Made by a program: the position numbers and the translations under genes. From positions 381,307 to 445,306 of the forward strand of contig CANNZV010000258.1 in the NCBI GenBank assembly GCA_947561585.1: a stretch of DNA of 64,000 nt, read 5' to 3'. Shown piece after piece: positions 62,453 through 64,000 of this stretch (positions are counted from its first letter, which is position 1; every line of letters begins with the position of its first letter). Source of the DNA: Caprella mutica. Its lineage: Eukaryota; Arthropoda; Malacostraca; Amphipoda; Caprellidae. Below the pieces are notes generated by a model. The model saw nothing but the letters and a program-made list of their open reading frames with translations. It was not told the DNA's origin and made no database searches.

Positions 62453-63440
62453 CATAAATGTAAACACACAAATAATAAATGACATAATAGTCTTCGAACT
62501 TATTAAAGACAAGAAAAGCTTGATAACTAATGATGTTTTATTTTATTCAAAAAGCTGTTTTTCAGATATTCAATAAAATGGTTAAAACCTCATAAAATGG
62601 CAGACTTCTCAGACTTTGAGAGAGGCCAAACTGTTGGTGCCGTATGAGAGGCACTAGTCCAGCAGAAACAGACCCATTTTATAATTAGTACTGTGTATTT
62701 ATAAACATACTCAAGGCATTACTTTCTATTCACATTTTATATAAACATATTGACGGAAATACACATATATTATTTATGATGTTGCTAATCATATGTTTAT
62801 TGTTTAGGTAAGCAAAAAATTATCACTAGATTATCATTTCGGTTTGCTTTTTATTTTTAATGATATATTTTATCTGTATTGTATAAGTGTATAATGTTAT
62901 CTAAGGCGTTTAACTAAGCAACAAAAGAACTCTTACAATAACTTATCATTTTATCTGAATTCATCTAGCGGTTTTTCCTGTGCAAGGTGGCAAGACTATC
63001 ACGTGGGTGCCACGCTCCAACCGGATTGCTTTTTATTGAGCTTTATAACAACTAGTGGCTACATATGTATATGTACAACCTTTGGACTGTCTTATACTTG
63101 AGTGTACATAGCTAAGCAGATACATTATCCATCTCACTGATAAAAAAAACAATTACGGTACATTAATTGTATTCACTCTGAGTTTCATAATCAATAAGTT
63201 ATATACTCTGAGGCAAAGACTAAGTATTTACTTAATTCATTAACTACTTACATAATAATAACGTATCGATTAGGATTGATTTTGCTCAAAAGAATAAATG
63301 TTTTAAATTTCATTTTCAAATAAAATGTTATTTGATGGTTTTACTTTCATATCATAAAGTTGCTTATCTTAGTAGGGGGGTACAACCCCAACTAATTTGT
63401 GAGATTAGAAAAATATATAAAATGAAAAACTTTGATATGA
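62453..63440. other. spacer without recognisable features
   Basis: AT-rich sequence; no gene, RNA or tandem array seen. Confidence 0.4.
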
Positions 63441-63448
63441 GATATACG

Positions 63449-63502
63449 GTGCTAGGACAATTCGTCCCCGGACAATTCATCGCCTGGACAATTCGTTCCC
63501 GG
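63449..63502. repeat. short repeats of GGACAATTCGTCCCC
   Basis: Three consecutive copies (GGACAATTCGTCCCC, GGACAATTCATCGCC, GGACAATTCGTTCCC) of a motif of about 16-18 bp. A related trio with ACAATTGCCAC lies at about 59448-59493. The 71-residue frame across it is not a gene. Confidence 0.6.
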
Positions 63503-63924
63503 TTTTATTGCCGATTGAAAATAAAGGAGATAAATTGTATTCTATAATATTATTGAAACTTATTTAAAATTGCAAATAAAACTAGAAAATATGAAATTAC
63601 ATTTGTTATTATAATTATATCTTTTCTATACTGAGCTGGTCATGATCGCAAAAATAAAATACAATTAAAATAAGAAAAAAATATATAATATATCCAATGC
63701 TGATGCATAACAAGATAGAGTCTAAAACATCAATGAAAACCCACATATTTGGATGTATTTTACATAGAAAACTAAATTATGTGTACTCGGTAGAGCGCAT
63801 ACCTTTGCTGCCGCTTTGGCCTATTCTTTCCCAAAATTTAATGAACTGCTAACTGAATAATAACCAATCGTCCCTCCAAGTTTCATGCAATATGGTTCAA
63901 TACTTTTTTGAGTTATTGATTTAT

Positions 63925-64000
63925 AAATGACCTTGACCTTGACCTTTGACCGGATCGCTCTCAAAATCCTACCAAATGGTCCCTGGACATTGACCAATTG
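63925..64000. repeat. fragment of a dispersed repeat at the window edge
   Basis: TGACCTTGACCTTGACCTTTGACC is a signature I associate with dispersed repeats in many invertebrate genomes. The element is cut by the window end, so its family and boundaries cannot be determined here. Confidence 0.35.

Noticed and set aside
63785..63850. tRNA-like CTCGGTAGAGCGCATACC
   Set aside because: It resembles a tRNA D-arm, but no T-arm or acceptor pairing follows. At most a tRNA-derived repeat fragment.

Overview
This is eukaryotic nuclear DNA, most likely from an insect or another arthropod. It is AT-rich. Its genes are broken by GT-AG introns, it carries several decayed DNA transposons, and it is unusually rich in minisatellites. 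I could not name the species, and any narrower guess, such as a hemipteran, would be speculation. One run of 324 N (32124-32447) marks an assembly gap.

Layout. (1) 1-838, + strand: the probable 3' end of an unidentified gene, with well-formed splice sites and a polyadenylation signal. (2) 5014-9570, + strand: a complete three-exon gene for a 548-residue leucine-rich-repeat protein. Intron 1 holds a hAT-type MITE with a perfect 8-bp target duplication, and intron 2 holds a decayed Tc1/mariner-like transposase. (3) 9571-29442: about 20 kb with no convincing gene. It is dominated by eight minisatellite arrays, the largest about 2.66 kb, and also holds a decayed Tc1-like transposon, a G-quadruplex-type G-run and a long hairpin. 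(4) 29443-39747, + strand: a module-repeat gene in two large reading frames. The first encodes an acidic Tyr-rich N-terminal region followed by about 34 copies of a 33-residue 'DNLKSEG...TEYEQRY' module. The second starts only 41 nt after the first stop and encodes 21 more diverged copies of the same kind of module. The modules resemble those of SAXO/MAP6 microtubule-stabilising proteins, but that assignment is tentative. A 1.68-kb TTAA-flanked inverted-repeat element, interrupted by the gap, sits in the intron just before the large exon. (5) 44356-52445, - strand, convergent with (4): a 13-exon gene for a BTB-BACK-Kelch protein of 734 residues, the homologue of IVNS1ABP. All 13 coding exons could be joined in phase. 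A candidate non-coding first exon and promoter lies at 57448-57740. (6) 53-64 kb: two more large minisatellites, a TA-flanked inverted-repeat transposon and otherwise featureless AT-rich DNA.

The most distinctive signal is the minisatellite at 51850-52440. Its unit is a copy of the 3' end of the IVNS1ABP-like start-codon exon together with its 5' splice site, so the real donor is followed by about 19 tandem copies, most of which keep a consensus GTAAGT. Minisatellites together occupy roughly 11 kb, about 17% of the window. Many of the long open frames are simply these repeats read through and are not genes.
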